Positions 28,439 through 44,659 of a stretch of DNA of 64,000 nucleotides are shown here, in pieces. The position numbers and the translations under genes were made by a program. The notes below the pieces were generated by a model that was not told the DNA's origin, did no database searches, and was given only the letters and a program-made list of their open reading frames with translations. This DNA is from Scatophagus argus (taxonomy: Eukaryota; Chordata; Actinopteri; Scatophagidae), in contig NC_058506.1 of assembly GCF_020382885.2 (NCBI RefSeq), positions 10,518,318 to 10,582,317 of the forward strand. Direction: 5' to 3'. Positions within the stretch are counted from its first letter, which is position 1. Every line of letters begins with the position of its first letter.

Positions 28439-30467
28439 ATGGCTGGTGTCGTGTTACCACAGATGCTGCTGTATCTCACCAGCGACGCCAGACAAACAAG
28501 GTGAGTGTGTGCACCAGATCCTCCATTGTAACTGACAATAATCTGGTAATTGGTTTACTGTTTTACTAATGGCTGTATGATTTGTCCCTGTGATCCTCTC
28601 TGTGCATTGGTTCCAGCATGTGTTGCACATTTGTTCAGTGCTGTGGCATGAGAGACACAGCTGCCTCTGCTGCTCCCCCTACTTTGATAAAGACTTATCT
28701 CAGTTTAAAACGCACACCGGAGTAGCTGTCTTATTATGAGGTAATAGTGAAACAATAATTACTGTTTTTCACTTTGTAAGGTGTAGCATGACGTGAGAGT
28801 GTACTGAGCCAGTGTCTGTTGATGTCTCCTCCACTGACCAATGCTCCAATCTGTCATTTGTAGATGTAGACTTTAAGACTCTGCAGGTTTGTCTGTCTTT
28901 CACTCTCTGCACTTGTATTCCTCTCTGTCGCGATGGGCAGCTATAGCTCAGCCCTCATTCCTGGTAAGCCTCGTAACTGACTCGTCTGTTGCAACATGAT
29001 TTGAAACACAGCCGTGCATGTTCAAAGGGTTGAATGTTAACACTGGCTTAGGGGTCAGAAAAATGTAGATTTGTTGCTGTGAAAATGGCCAGAGACGGGT
29101 TTGAATTAGCTGTGGGTTTTAACACTTCTTCTCTGTTTCTCTCGAAGAGACTGAAGAATTTGAGTCAATTGTGTCGATCACGGAGAAGCTGAATGAGCAG
29201 GTAGCTCATGCTGCAGATGAGAGGTTACAGTCAGAGCTTCACACTCTGGGAAGTATATCCACTTTTAACAACAGTTTAGAGTGCACCACCACTATAACTT
29301 GGGTCACTGCTTGAGAAGGAGTGCGTAGTCTGGTCTGTTTGTGTCCCATCTGTCCTTGGGATAAATTTAACCTTTCTAAGCTGCCTCATACACACACAAC
29401 CACACCATACAGCAGTGGAAGAAAACTACTGTCACTCCTTACATGAAAGGTTAGAAGATACTTGCTCTGTGATGAATATAAACTAGATTTTCTGAATTTT
29501 ACTGACCTAAAGGCCATGTTGACTGTTCGAGGACACCAAACTTTTCTTTTCTTTTGGCACTACCAATAGGTGAAATAACCTTTAAATGTATATTACTTAT
29601 CAGATGTCTCAAACTAGACTTAACTTACAGGTAAATCTGATGATGGAGGAGAAAAGAAAAGAAAACCAGCGTGAAGAGCTGAATTCTTCGACACAGGAAA
29701 CGAGTCAAAATGGGCCAGCCCCGCCTGTGAGTGCGAGAGCACAACTTCAAGTTCTAATTAATATGTCTCAGATTTGTCGTTGTGCTGTCAGCCACGTAAT
29801 GTTGGATTATTCTCCACAGGCAGCAATACCCAAAAACGCGTCGACGAATTCCTTCTCCTCTGTGTTACCAAAGGCTCTCTCGGCCGTGCTACACCCAACG
29901 CCGCCCACAGTCCTCAACCCCGACCCCCCGCGCAGCAGAGATCCAGCCAAACAGACGTCACTGAACCTGGAACAGCTGCAGACAGAGCTGAGAGACCTGA
30001 GGGACCAGTTAGATCAGATGAAGAGTCAGCACAAGTATGGCTTTGTTAGTGCACTCCCTGCTCAGATTTTTTTTGGACCCTGGTGTGTGATATTCCCGTC
30101 CCTCTCTATTATAGTTTCAATCCAGACAGATTTTTTTACTGCACTAATTTGACAGTTATTTCGTGTTGCAGCAAAGAAATTAAGCTGCTGATGAATGAGC
30201 TCGATGAGGAGAAAAGGATTCGCTTGACTTTACAGGTGCAGCATGAAAAAACGAAACAACCCACAGGGTGTAGCTGCTATGCAGTTATTTTGTCCTTAAT
30301 AATGTTTCAGATATAATAATTTTTATGCTAGGCACAATGACTTTAAGGTCAGAACATTTGACTTACTCTCTTGCAACTGCATTCATGATTTCATATTTTG
30401 TTTTGTTTTTTGTTTTGTTTTGGTTCAGATGGAGATTCAACGTATGAAGAAGCACATGTCCAAATGA
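28439..30467 (+). CDS. short SH3KBP1 (CIN85)-type protein: C-terminal coiled coil without SH3 domains
   Basis: Seven exons join in phase: 28439-28500, 28941-28963, 29148-29200, 29631-29726, 29820-30034, 30172-30235, 30429-30467. They give about 183 residues. The C-terminal third (LNLEQLQTELRDLRDQLDQM, then NELDEEKRIRLTLQME) closely resembles the C-terminal coiled coil of the endocytic adaptor SH3KBP1. In that family this part mediates self-association and membrane-lipid binding. A short proline-containing stretch precedes it. The three SH3 domains of a full CIN85 (over 600 residues) are absent, and no room for them exists between the upstream gene's end and 28439. The start MAGVVLPQMLLYL is the first in-frame ATG. 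A second in-frame ATG, at 28933 (MGSYSSALIP), opens the second exon if that exon serves as a first exon. Position and strand after the bclaf3 candidate match human SH3KBP1, so this is probably a reduced sh3kbp1 copy. Confidence 0.72.
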
Positions 30468-31183
30468 GTGGAGTAGAGAACTTCACTACCATCAAAAACA
30501 AGGTCCTGTTGTACACTTGTCTGATACATGGTGTGGATGTTTGATATGGATGTTGTTTTTTTTTAAATCATCCATAATCCTTTTTGATGAAAAGTTATCT
30601 TTTTAGAAAAACATCTCTCTGAGGCAACATTTTTATTTACGTTTTTGTTGGACTTTTGTGGACTCTGCTGCCCAAGACTGTTTTTACTGAGTCATTGCTG
30701 AAAGCACAGATGTGAAGGACAGAGCGAGGAGACCTGAGCCTGCAAGGAAACATGATCCCACTGAGAGGAGTGTCTGTTGAGCAGTGCAAGGCCTCGTTAT
30801 ACAATCAATTTGTTTGATTTATTTGTGTGGAACGACTCTGGCATCTACAACATCCTGTGGGGGGGACTTTTTTTTCTGAAGTTTACTGAGGCTGGTTGTG
30901 TTTTGGAGATCATCTAAGTGATTTTCAATAATTTTTACTTTATCTAAAAGGGTAGAAAGTATATGACGGTGAAACAGGAGTAGCCAGCAGTTAATCTGCA
31001 ACCATATGAGCTGAGTTTTCTTTTGTTTATAATAATGTGAGTGGAGACACAAACATGAAGCTTCTGTCATATTGTAGGAGAATATAGTTTTCAGAAATGT
31101 TATGGTTTGCCTTTTGATTGTTCGGAAGATTGATCAAGCTGTCAGTTAATTTGTCTGTTGTTGATGTGCAGCGTTATGAACTT

Positions 31184-31254
31184 ATTAAAGATGTTGGACA
31201 TTTTTGAGTTTAGATTTTATTAAGAACGAGAATTGATTCATATTCACAAATAAA
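31184..31254 (+). terminator. polyadenylation signals ATTAAA and AATAAA
   Basis: ATTAAA lies at 31184-31189 and AATAAA at 31249-31254, about 720-790 bases after the stop of the SH3KBP1-type gene. Either could define its 3' end. liph converges from the right. Confidence 0.45.
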
Positions 31255-31707
31255 TACAGTTACTCTGAATGCCTTATGTTAAAAAAGTCTCGTGGAATAT
31301 GAGTGAAAATGGAGTGCGGTGCTTTTTTTGGGAAAAAGCCTGTGGTCAAACAGTTGCTAACATTTGTTACTCTTTCAATCGTATAGACAAAGTTGTGACA
31401 AAATAATAATTTTGTCCTGAAATATGTTTAACTATTAATCATCAGTTTTCTCTCTCAGTCTTATTAATTTGTGACTTGAGCCAAAACCACCATGCTGGTG
31501 TAAATTTTTGAGATAAACTGAAGACTGAAACAAGAAAAAAAAAAAGGACCAGCCTCAATTTTGTTGTTGCAGCCACAAAGTCTCTTATGGAGATAACTTA
31601 TCATAAGTCATTTGAGTTGAATGAATTTTCAAATGCATGAACGAAAAGTCAAATTTCCCCTGGGAGTGAAATGCTTATAGATTTTGCACAAATTTTTTCT
31701 CATAAAA

Positions 31708-32060
31708 CATCCATCCATCCATCCATTTTCTATACCGCTTATCTGTCAGGGTCGCGGGGGAGCTGGAGCCTATCCCAGCTGACTACGGGCGAGAGGCGGG
31801 GTACACCCTGGACTGGTCGCCAGTCAATCGCAGGGCCAACATACAAAAACAGACAGCCACACTCTCACACCTAGGGGCAATGTAGAGTAGCCAATTAACC
31901 TAATATGCATGTTTTTGGTATTGTGGGAGGAAGCCGGAGTACCCAGAGAAAACCCACGCAGGCACAGGATGAACATGCAAACTCCACATAGAAGGGCCCA
32001 GACACGGGATTCGAACCTGGAACCCTCTTGCTATGAGGCGACAGTGCTAACCACTCCATC
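31708..32060. repeat. dispersed fish repeat with (ATCC)n end
   Basis: This 350-bp segment begins with a CATC microsatellite and then shows the widespread teleost phrases ggagctggagcctatcccag, gaggcggggtacaccctgga and gattcgaacctggaacc. I have seen these words in many fish genomes, where they form part of a dispersed element, possibly the 3' tail of a non-LTR retrotransposon. It is non-coding here. The family is not assigned. It lies between the convergent SH3KBP1-type gene and liph. Confidence 0.75.
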
Positions 32061-32253
32061 ATCTCTTACACACACACATATGTATACATAATATCACATT
32101 TGATTTAAGGATCACAACTGATCCCATTGCTGCCAGGTTTGTTTTTTGATATGCTGTTGCTACAGTCCTGTACAATCCTCAGGGGGCTGAAGAGTCAGCC
32201 GAACGTCTTCCAGTGCGAGCTGTGAAATCTTTTGACACGGGGGCTGATTTGTC

Positions 32254-35200
32254 TCAGAAGTTGGATTCTTGACAAGGAATGGGCCTGAAGGAGAACTCTT
32301 TGTTCTCCTCTAGGACGATGTCGTATCGACAGAGAGGCCTGTGAAGAACAAAATCGATGTTACAGTAAATCTAGAGCTGGAATAAGCGAAAAAAATTCCT
32401 GGAAGAATATTACAGCAGCTGTAAAATCAGGAAATGCCGCATACCTATCATTGCGCTCTAGATGAGTGAGACGAATTCGGAGGACACGGAGCTTATATTT
32501 GGGCTTGCATACGTTCCCGGTGGAGAATTTGAGAGACACCTTTTTCACCGACTGGATGTCTTTGTCAAACTGGGCAAACAGTTTGGTCTCTGTGTACCTC
32601 TTGAACTTTGCAGCTTTACTGATAAGAAAAAAAACCCACACATTTCTGAGCAGACTAACAGAGAGAAGTCACGTTGGAATATTTTCTACAGAGCTTATGA
32701 TGAATAAAGTAAAAGAGAAAACTTACTGGTCAATGGTTGCCACTGCCTCTTTACCATCACCATGAAGTTTAACAGTAATGTATCCCCAGCGCACATCTTT
32801 GTTCCATATCATCACATCCACCCTGTAGTTTGTCACTGAGAGAGAACATTCACATTTTTATTCAAATACAATATGTCCGCCATTTTGAAATGAAACTATA
32901 ATTCCTCATAAAACCGATAACATTAATGATATCAGAATTTGCTAATGAACAGATGATTTATGAGCCCATGTTAGCTCTCTCTGGAGTTAATTTTGAATTT
33001 CATTCACATGTAACCACAGGCGGCCGTCATTTTCAGTCATCCATCCTTTTCTTCATACTGTTCAACAAGTTTGCAGCTTTCCAAATACAATTTAATGCTA
33101 TTAATGTGTGCATTCAGTGAAAACAAAGTCCACAGTTAATTTAAATCTGGCCTGATGCAGTGGTAATATGAGAAATTCACTTTAGCTTTAATGTGCCACG
33201 ATGCACCATAATACAGAGTATGTGTGCTCAAAATGTAGGAATCACCTTGTTTTGACATTAAAGAACAAATGAATAATATATTGAAAAAACAACAACAAAA
33301 ACAATTCAAGTTAGCTTTGGTTTTCTCTGAACTGATGCTGTGGTGCAGCTGCTTTTCCAGTATAACACAGAGTTAACTTGTATCATCCAGAGGAAGTCTC
33401 TTCAGTCTGAAATTTCCTCTCTATGATCCAATCTCATCACAGCACCTCAGCACAGAAAACCCTGTCTGGGGAGAGCTGTGTTGTAATTTATTTTTCTTTT
33501 TACTGTACTGACTCCGACCTGTTGCTAGAGAAGTCTTAACAGTTGCAACTTCTAAGGAGCAACTTGTAAAATATGGCCAGAATTCAAAGCCTGCAGCAAA
33601 AATGTATGTGGCAGCATATCACAGCATCTCAATGAAGCTCCACAACTTCCTAGATTTTAATTTTGTGATTATTAGTGTTGTGTTACTTACTGCAGAATGG
33701 AGAGACTGCATTTGTGGTGAAGAAAGTTTTTGTTTGGCCAAGCTTCAGCAGGACATCTTTCCACTTCATGATGTTATAACCTGGATTTAAGTGAAACAGT
33801 GGCATCAGGTCTACATTGACACCATAAATTAACCAGCACAGAACCACACTGAGGTCACCCATTAATAATACTGTGCACATGGAAATGGATTTTTGTAACT
33901 GTCCATCAACTTGAGGCATAATTTCGAGCAGTGAAAACCGAAACAATGCATGTTCTTTATCACTAAGAGATAACTAAAGTACCAACCAAACTCAGGACAT
34001 CCGGCATCACCAAACCGGTCGCAGTTCAAGCAGTTACCATCCAGAAAGTCTTTGTTGGAGGAACAGGGGTAGGCCTTGCTCATGCACGTCCTATTCACAG
34101 ACTCAATGTAGAGCAACACTGATCTCTGGTGGTCACATTTAAAATAGGCTCCTCCTGTCCAGGGGTTAATTAAGAGAGTGTATTGTTACCATATAATACA
34201 ACATTATTCAGTTTCTTGTAATACAAATCGTCAAAAGTGATTATAAAATCAAACATGTTTTCCACAAAGGTTAACAATCAGCATTTTAATGGTGATCTTG
34301 ATGTGTGTATGTGTGTGTGTTTTATTTATTTCCATTATTTTAAAGATCTTACCAGAAAAGATTGTCTTTGGGCAGCCAGGCTGGTCTGTTCCTCCATTAG
34401 CATAGAAATCAATGTGACCCAGAGATTCTCTGAAGCCCAAGGCTGTGGACACAGTCAGCACGTGGCAATAACATAATGATTCTAATCTTACATAATCATT
34501 TGTATACTTTGCATATAAAAAAACAGCTTATGTAACAACATTAAAACTATTAAAATTGAAAGCTATGACTACATTGACTACAATGACTACATGAATACAT
34601 AATATGGTTTAACTGACCATCTATGTCCGTGTGCAGGACGTCCACAAACTGAGCGTCAGTAGGGTCCAGTCGATCCTTTGGCGGAGTGCCAGTGAACTGA
34701 GGCCCAGCAGGATCAAGACCTGCGAATATCAACCAACATTAAGTGGAAAAAAGGCTTGAGCAGACTGAAACATTCACCTTTAGTACTGCCTGACCTTTCT
34801 ATTCATTTTCCTTTTCCTAAACGTCATTGCAGCTCTGCACTCTATTTTGATTAGTGTAGAACAAACTTTTGACAAAGCAGTTTTGCTCTTTTCCAAACAT
34901 CTTTTGTTATTTAGTTACTTGTAATGTCAGCAATTAAAGTTCATTCGGGGGTCACAATTATCATGAAATGTCCCTGATAAGTATGTTTATTGCCTGTTGC
35001 AGTGCAAGTGCCCAAAGGTCAAAAATAAACTGTGGAGGCAGTATTGTAGAAATGTCCATGCTATATACTTTTCATACCAAGCTTAAATGAACAAAAAACA
35101 TGAGGCTGTTTTGTCATTGAGACAGATTTTAGCACAACTTCTTTAAAACTGAAGTTCAAATGATCCATTCAGTTCCATGATTGTGTTTTTCCATAACCAG

Positions 35201-37065
35201 AGCAAAGAAATTGCCCTCCGGTGGCTGAGTGGGTATGTTTTAAGTTTCTATTATAATTCGATTTGATTCTAATTCCGATCCTAATTAATATTAAAGCAGT
35301 GAAATTGTTTCTCTTTCTGCCTTTCTTACCTGTGATTCTTCCAACTAATCCATTCAGGCTGGCACCTACAAATCCTGATATATGAGCACCAAGACTGACT
35401 CCGATCATGTGGATGGAGCTCAAAGAAGCACCATGTTCCTGAAAAGATCGGTCATTAGTCTTGTGACACACAACGCTGTCTGTATGGCATTTCTGTCTAG
35501 ACACAGCAGAGATGGTCACAGAGTGTGTTAGATACATCTCATACCCGCATCTTTTCAATGAAAGCAGTGAGATTTTCCGCCGTCTTGTGTGTGTTCTCCA
35601 CTGCCTTAAAATAATTCAAATTAGCAGCTCCGTTGTTCCAGTCCACTACTATGACATTCAGGTCCTCTCTGGCCAGCAGCAGCTCCGTGAGAGTGTGTAA
35701 CCATTTTGGTGGAGATCCTGTGGGCCGGTACCCGTGAATGATGAAGGTGGTTGGTCTGGAGAAGTTAAACTGGGGATGGGCGGACAGGTCGGTGTGGGAC
35801 ATGAGGGTACCACAGGTGCCATTCTCCCTCGTATACAGCAACAGCCTAATTTTGAGGCTGGTTCCGATGAATGTATGACTGAAATTTAGATCTGTAAATT
35901 CATCGCAGTCCTTAGCTGGGAGTGATGGTGAGAGGAAGAAGGGGGAAGACGCAGAGAAAGGTGTATTGGGGTAGGGAGGATGAGAAAAAAGAATAGACAT
36001 CACGTGACTATTTTGATCTTGACAAGCATTGCTCAAGAAAGGTTGCATAACCATTAAATACTATCATCCAAAGTTTCTGCCATCATCGGTGACTTACTTG
36101 TCATATATGACTCATTGTGGGAGTATTCAACGAAATACTGAAACTGTTTTCAAACACAACTTAGCCCACACACCATTAACAACTTCTGCTGGGAAAGTAT
36201 AACAACTGGACGCCATTGAGATTTAAAAGTAAAAATGACACGTTTGTGACTCACTCTGTCAGGGTTTGTGAATCAAAATATATGCAAAATAAAGACATTT
36301 CTCATTAAGTAAAATTGTTGACCTATATATGACCTATGTAGGAGGGAACAGCAGCAGATGTTACTGTGTCAAACCATAAGTGTACGAATAATGACTTCAT
36401 ATTTTCTGTAACGACCCACCCGTAAAACAGTGACATATGACACAGAATATGGTGTGTGTTGCTTCATTTAATAGCATTAAACAATCTAATAATTTAGCAA
36501 AAGGACTGTTTGATTTTTGTCAATGCCACCTACCAAACTGCATTAAAATTGATCAAAACAACCAATAAAAACCCCCACTAATCTCTGTGTCTACCATCTG
36601 ATGTGAATGAGGTGTGTTTACCTAAAGATGTTGATTTTTATCTAAACTGGCTCTGACATATAGATTGATTTTTGACCTGACATTGTGTAAACATTTTATC
36701 ACCAACAGAGGAAGTTTATTAAATTCTACTAAGATGGAAGATTTGTACCTTTTAAGGTTAAGAAGTGCCATTAACTGTTACACAATACACTATATGAATA
36801 TATATGAATCACCATAGCCTGGCATCATCATCAAGGCAGTTTCCAGAAAAAAGTTGGGTTTCCCATGAAATTTCAGTTCCTCAAATTCTGCTTGACGGAC
36901 TTTTTTTTTTTTTTTCCCCAGGAATACAATTACTGTAAATAGCTGTGTTTTTCTGTGTGTTTGTGTACATACATTTACATTTCAGAGTGTTATGTTTTGG
37001 GCTTTACCTTTGCCTATATGAACAGTTATCAGCAGGAGCAGTGCCAGAAATTCCCACAGGAACAT
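32254..37065 (-). CDS. liph: lipase member H (membrane-associated phosphatidic acid-selective phospholipase A1)
   Basis: This secreted enzyme of the pancreatic lipase family releases 2-acyl lysophosphatidic acid from phosphatidic acid. Ten coding exons in transcript order: 37065-37008, 35915-35545, 35438-35330, 34719-34618, 34442-34353, 34154-33987, 33780-33691, 32835-32727, 32618-32445, 32338-32254. They total 1356 nt, or 451 residues, the same length as human LIPH. Exon 1 encodes a signal peptide ([18 protein letters not shown]). The nucleophile serine sits in [16 protein letters not shown], the aspartate in GLDPAGPQF, and the histidine in FKCDHQRSV. Cysteines are placed as in LIPH, and the C-terminal half is a PLAT-like beta domain ending CQESNF. 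All junctions are GT-AG and in phase. A possible 5' untranslated exon ends with a GTAAGG donor near 37612. It converges on the SH3KBP1-type gene. The closely related LIPI is the main alternative name. Confidence 0.94.
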
Positions 37066-37140
37066 GCTTTACAGCAGCTTGTGCAAATAATCTGTAATAG
37101 AGTCATCACAGTCAGGCCATTTGTTTTCATTTTTTTTTAA

Positions 37141-40100
37141 GTACATCAGTCAGACATGATTTGGCTTTCAATAAAATCAACAGCAAATCACATGTACACA
37201 AACACCACAGACACAGCAACAGAAGAACACTGTCCTAACCCTTTATGTGTTTCTGTGATGACTGCACCGGTTCAAAGCAAAGAAAAGAGGTCAGTTACTT
37301 ATCTGCATACCTTTTGCTCTAGTGAAACTGGTCATGGATGGATGGGGAAAAATCAAATTTACATTGCTGTTGTCATTAGGTAACTTGCAGGCTAAAATCT
37401 GTTTCTGGCTCCACCCACAGAGATCAATCTTAACCAATAACACATTGATTCTAAGTGAAACTGAAATCTGGTCTTGCTACGACTAAGATCTTCTGATACA
37501 GTAGAAAGCTCATGTTCACTGACTGATAAGTGTCTCCCTTTGGTTTAACTTCATTAACATTCACCACAATAAGAAAGCATATCGTGTCTTCATGGTTGTC
37601 AGAGCCTTACCTTTGCTGTAGGATATTATTTCCTGGTCCGCGGTGACAGAGGTCCAGAATATTACAGGTTATCCTGTGTTTGTAACTACACATATTTGGG
37701 CAGTGTTCAGGAAGTGAGAGGAGGAACAGCAAGGCAATACTCCCGCCCTGCATGCTCTCACAAGGATAGCCACACCCCTTGCTCGAGGTCATTGTGTTCA
37801 CAGGTGAAACATTCCTGAGAAGTCACTCCTGGTTCCTGAACCGGTTATGTGCCTGCTTAATGCGTTTCCAATGAACTGTCTTGAATCTGTGAAAACAACC
37901 GTGTTGACCATTCTTATTCATGAAATAGAAAATTAGCGTGAAAGTTAAACATGTCATGGGTGATTCCTAAAACAAATAAAACAATACTTGACCCCGAAAT
38001 TCAGCCTTGCTCTGCCATGGAAGGCTTCACTGACTTTTGTGAGTTATTGCACAACAAATTCTTTAAACTTTCCACATTGCACCATATATTCATTTGAATA
38101 CAGTTAAATGCGAACAACCTGTTTGGAGAGTTTTCTTAGAAGCTGTCTGTCTGCCTCGTGGGAATAATGGGGGAGTTGATGGTATCAGTTTTGGTTATGG
38201 TTTATTATGGGTGTTCACTGATTTTTTTTTCTTCCTCTTTTTTTCCCCCCAGCTGAGTCCAACATAAAAGGGACTGGATTCATGCGTAAACTTTCTTTCT
38301 GAAAATAAGAAAAAGATGTTGATGCAATAAAGAAACAAGAAATAAACTTCAAAGTTCTCTGTTTATTGGAAGCCCTCAATCACACATCCTGTTTCTGTGA
38401 AAACGAATTAAACAAAATAATAACAAAAGTCCCTTCAACACATGACAATGACATGTTGCTAAAGCATGACCTTACATTTGACGTAAATGTTCTAAAAATA
38501 TTTATGACAATATGATATTTATGATAATCTTGGTAATATCTCCTGTGAATATGAAATGCATCCATAATCATAACAAGACTAAGAGTCTACAGTCATGCTA
38601 ATGTTTTGGTGTGACTGAACTGGTTCAGTAATGCTTGGAGCCAAATACTAAGGGACTGGGGGGGTTTCTTTCAACTTGTTATTGTAGCTTGTAAAAATAA
38701 AAAAACAAAAGAACAACAATTTCGAAAATGCTGGTTATGGTGCTGCATTTATTTTTCTAAAGTGAAAGATTCAACCCCTCTCTCCGCCCCAATAACTTTT
38801 GTACAGTCTCTAACATGTTTCTAATTACAATGCTAACAGGCTGATGTTTATGAGGTTTAATGTTTGTTTGCTGACATTTGCTAATTATCACTAAGCACAA
38901 AGTACAGCTGAAGCAATATCATATCATGTATATTCCTACATAAAAACTATAACAAATTCATTTTAGCACATGCGTGTCATGTGTTTAAGACTGAGTATAG
39001 CATGTTTTTGTGTGGTTGTTTCAGACAGTTTGTGTGTGTATGAATCATGTTGTCTGTCTGTTGTGTCAAACTGCAGCTGGTGCAGTCATGTAAACAACCT
39101 GTATCACTTACACTTCAACTAAATCTTAATGTGAAGTCAGTTCTTCTGTTCAGGTACACGTGTCAAAAGTCATTTAGAACTGTACCATGTTCACAGGCTA
39201 ATCAAGGCCCTGTCAAACTTAACTATGTGGTATCCAGAGCATCTGCTATGTCAACAAACCATACACAGAATATGCTGTGTAGTAAGGGTCACAGAGCGCT
39301 AGCCCGTGGTGTGCCAATCGTAATAAAACACACATCTGATGTGGAGTTGCCTACCCTTTGAGGTTTGCCCATAAGCAAATCCAAAATCCATGCTATGAGT
39401 CCAGTCCAAACTGTAATAGAAAACGCCACAGCGATGTTGTCTGACTGATAAGCAAATTGTAGTGGGTCCAGGGCCTGCTTACATGAGTTGATAATGGGGG
39501 TTTGATAATCTGATTTAAGGTGATTTACTGATTTAACTACCAGTGAGTTGTGGGACATGACCTGTTTTCGTTAGAAGGGGCTGGATGAGGGACTTTGAGA
39601 AGGGGAGACCAGCGGGGTATCCAGTGGCAGCTGGAAGATGGAGCAGAAAATTCCACTCAGACGGGCTAAGTGGTGTTTCAGCATCCCACCACTGATGTTG
39701 TCAGGCCAAGGGCACTTTCATATGTTAGTGCTCTCAAATACTCACTGCACCACTTTCTCCTCAGTTTTGATTGTGTCGTGCATGTTCTCCATCCCAGCAT
39801 CAGCCGCATCTTGCTAAGCAGGAATGTTGTCTTGAAACCTCGTCAAAAAAATCTGAAAGATCAAGTTGAAAAAGCATTCATGTTTGCAGCCCCAGCATTG
39901 CCCTCAGTGCTGGTTGTGCTGTACCTTGTACCTGTAGTGGCATTGTGCCTTGTATATCTCCTGATTTTCCTTCCTCCGTATCTCATTTCTGTCCTGCAGG
40001 TTTCCAGACTCAAAAACTCAGTGAGTTTTCTCATTGAGTACCACCTCCCTTTAATGACATATGGTCAGGTAGCAGCTGGTGTTCATAACTGAATGCACTA

Positions 40101-40716
40101 TAAAAAGTTGGAAAGGCAGCACTGGTTTCAAGGTGTACCCAAACTGTATTCACAACAGCAGTTACATAATATTCAGCAGAGTAGCCTTGTAGGTGACTTG
40201 CGACAGCTTTGTGAAATGTTGTAACATAACGTCCCTCTGTGTTTGGTTCCAAAGGCTCTGAGCACATAATCGCTTCATACATGATCTTATTTAGCTTCCC
40301 TGTGCATTAAATGTTAGACTATAAGGAGCCTCTATTTTCATGTGAAATATTTAAAACTTTTTTTCACATTCATGTCCAGCTGAACTGTCACATATAGTGT
40401 ATGGAGTTTCCTAATAGAATAATATTACATACAACATCCTATTGCTACAAGCTTATGTGTACATATAAAAAAAAGAAAGTCCTCACAAGCTCAGTACTGA
40501 GTACAGAGTACTGATGACCAGTGCAGTTTACATTTAGCAGGCTGGCTTGAACTTTGCTCACTAATTCCGTCATCAGGGTCAGGCAGGCTCATGGGATGTA
40601 TATTTAAAAACACACAAGCTAAGAAATCTCTCTTGTGCACGAGTTAGACTGGCTGAGAGGAGCAGCAAGCGGGTTCAGTGGTGTTGTTAGTCGGGCAAGG
40701 AAGCAGAACATCGGGG
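37141..40716. other. intergenic region between divergent liph and pcyt1b
   Basis: Apart from a possible liph 5' untranslated exon (about 37613-37800, minus strand) and an old LINE fragment near 39310-39490, I see no gene. Open frames such as 39670-40092 lack recognisable domains and splice support. The pcyt1b promoter should lie just before 40717. Confidence 0.5.
39310..39490 (-). mobile_element. decayed non-LTR retrotransposon (LINE) reverse-transcriptase fragment
   Basis: On the minus strand a short frame reads CKQALDPLQFAYQSDN. This resembles the LDPLQFAY block of fish LINE reverse transcriptases, which in intact copies continues into a DA(I/V) region and the catalytic YADD box. Here the similarity fades after about 30 residues and the catalytic box is missing. 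It is a fragment only, and old. Clade not assigned. Confidence 0.45.
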
Positions 40717-44553
<3,837 letters not shown>

Positions 44554-44638
44554 GCTCATCGTGGTTTGTTCATTTTATCCTGTTGATCATTCATTTGGAA
44601 CATGATATGTCTAATAAGACAATTAATTAAAATGAACA

Positions 44639-44644
44639 AATAAA
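44639..44644 (+). terminator. polyadenylation signal AATAAA (pcyt1b)
   Basis: This hexamer lies 86 bases after the pcyt1b stop. It would give a short 3' untranslated region. Confidence 0.5.
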
Positions 44645-44659
44645 AGGAAATACCTTTTC

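Noticed and set aside
29586-30316. Separate open frames around the SH3KBP1-type exons
   Set aside because: They read through splice sites; the coding parts are accounted for by the seven-exon model.
37607-37801. Small minus-strand frame with a hydrophobic start (MQGGSIALLFLLSL) as the liph signal peptide
   Set aside because: The exon at 37008-37065 encodes a better signal peptide in the correct phase and yields the family length of 451 residues. The distal frame is at most a 5' untranslated exon.
39670-40092. 140-codon open frame with a hydrophobic stretch
   Set aside because: No family resemblance, no promoter or splice context, and it lies in a repeat-containing intergenic region.
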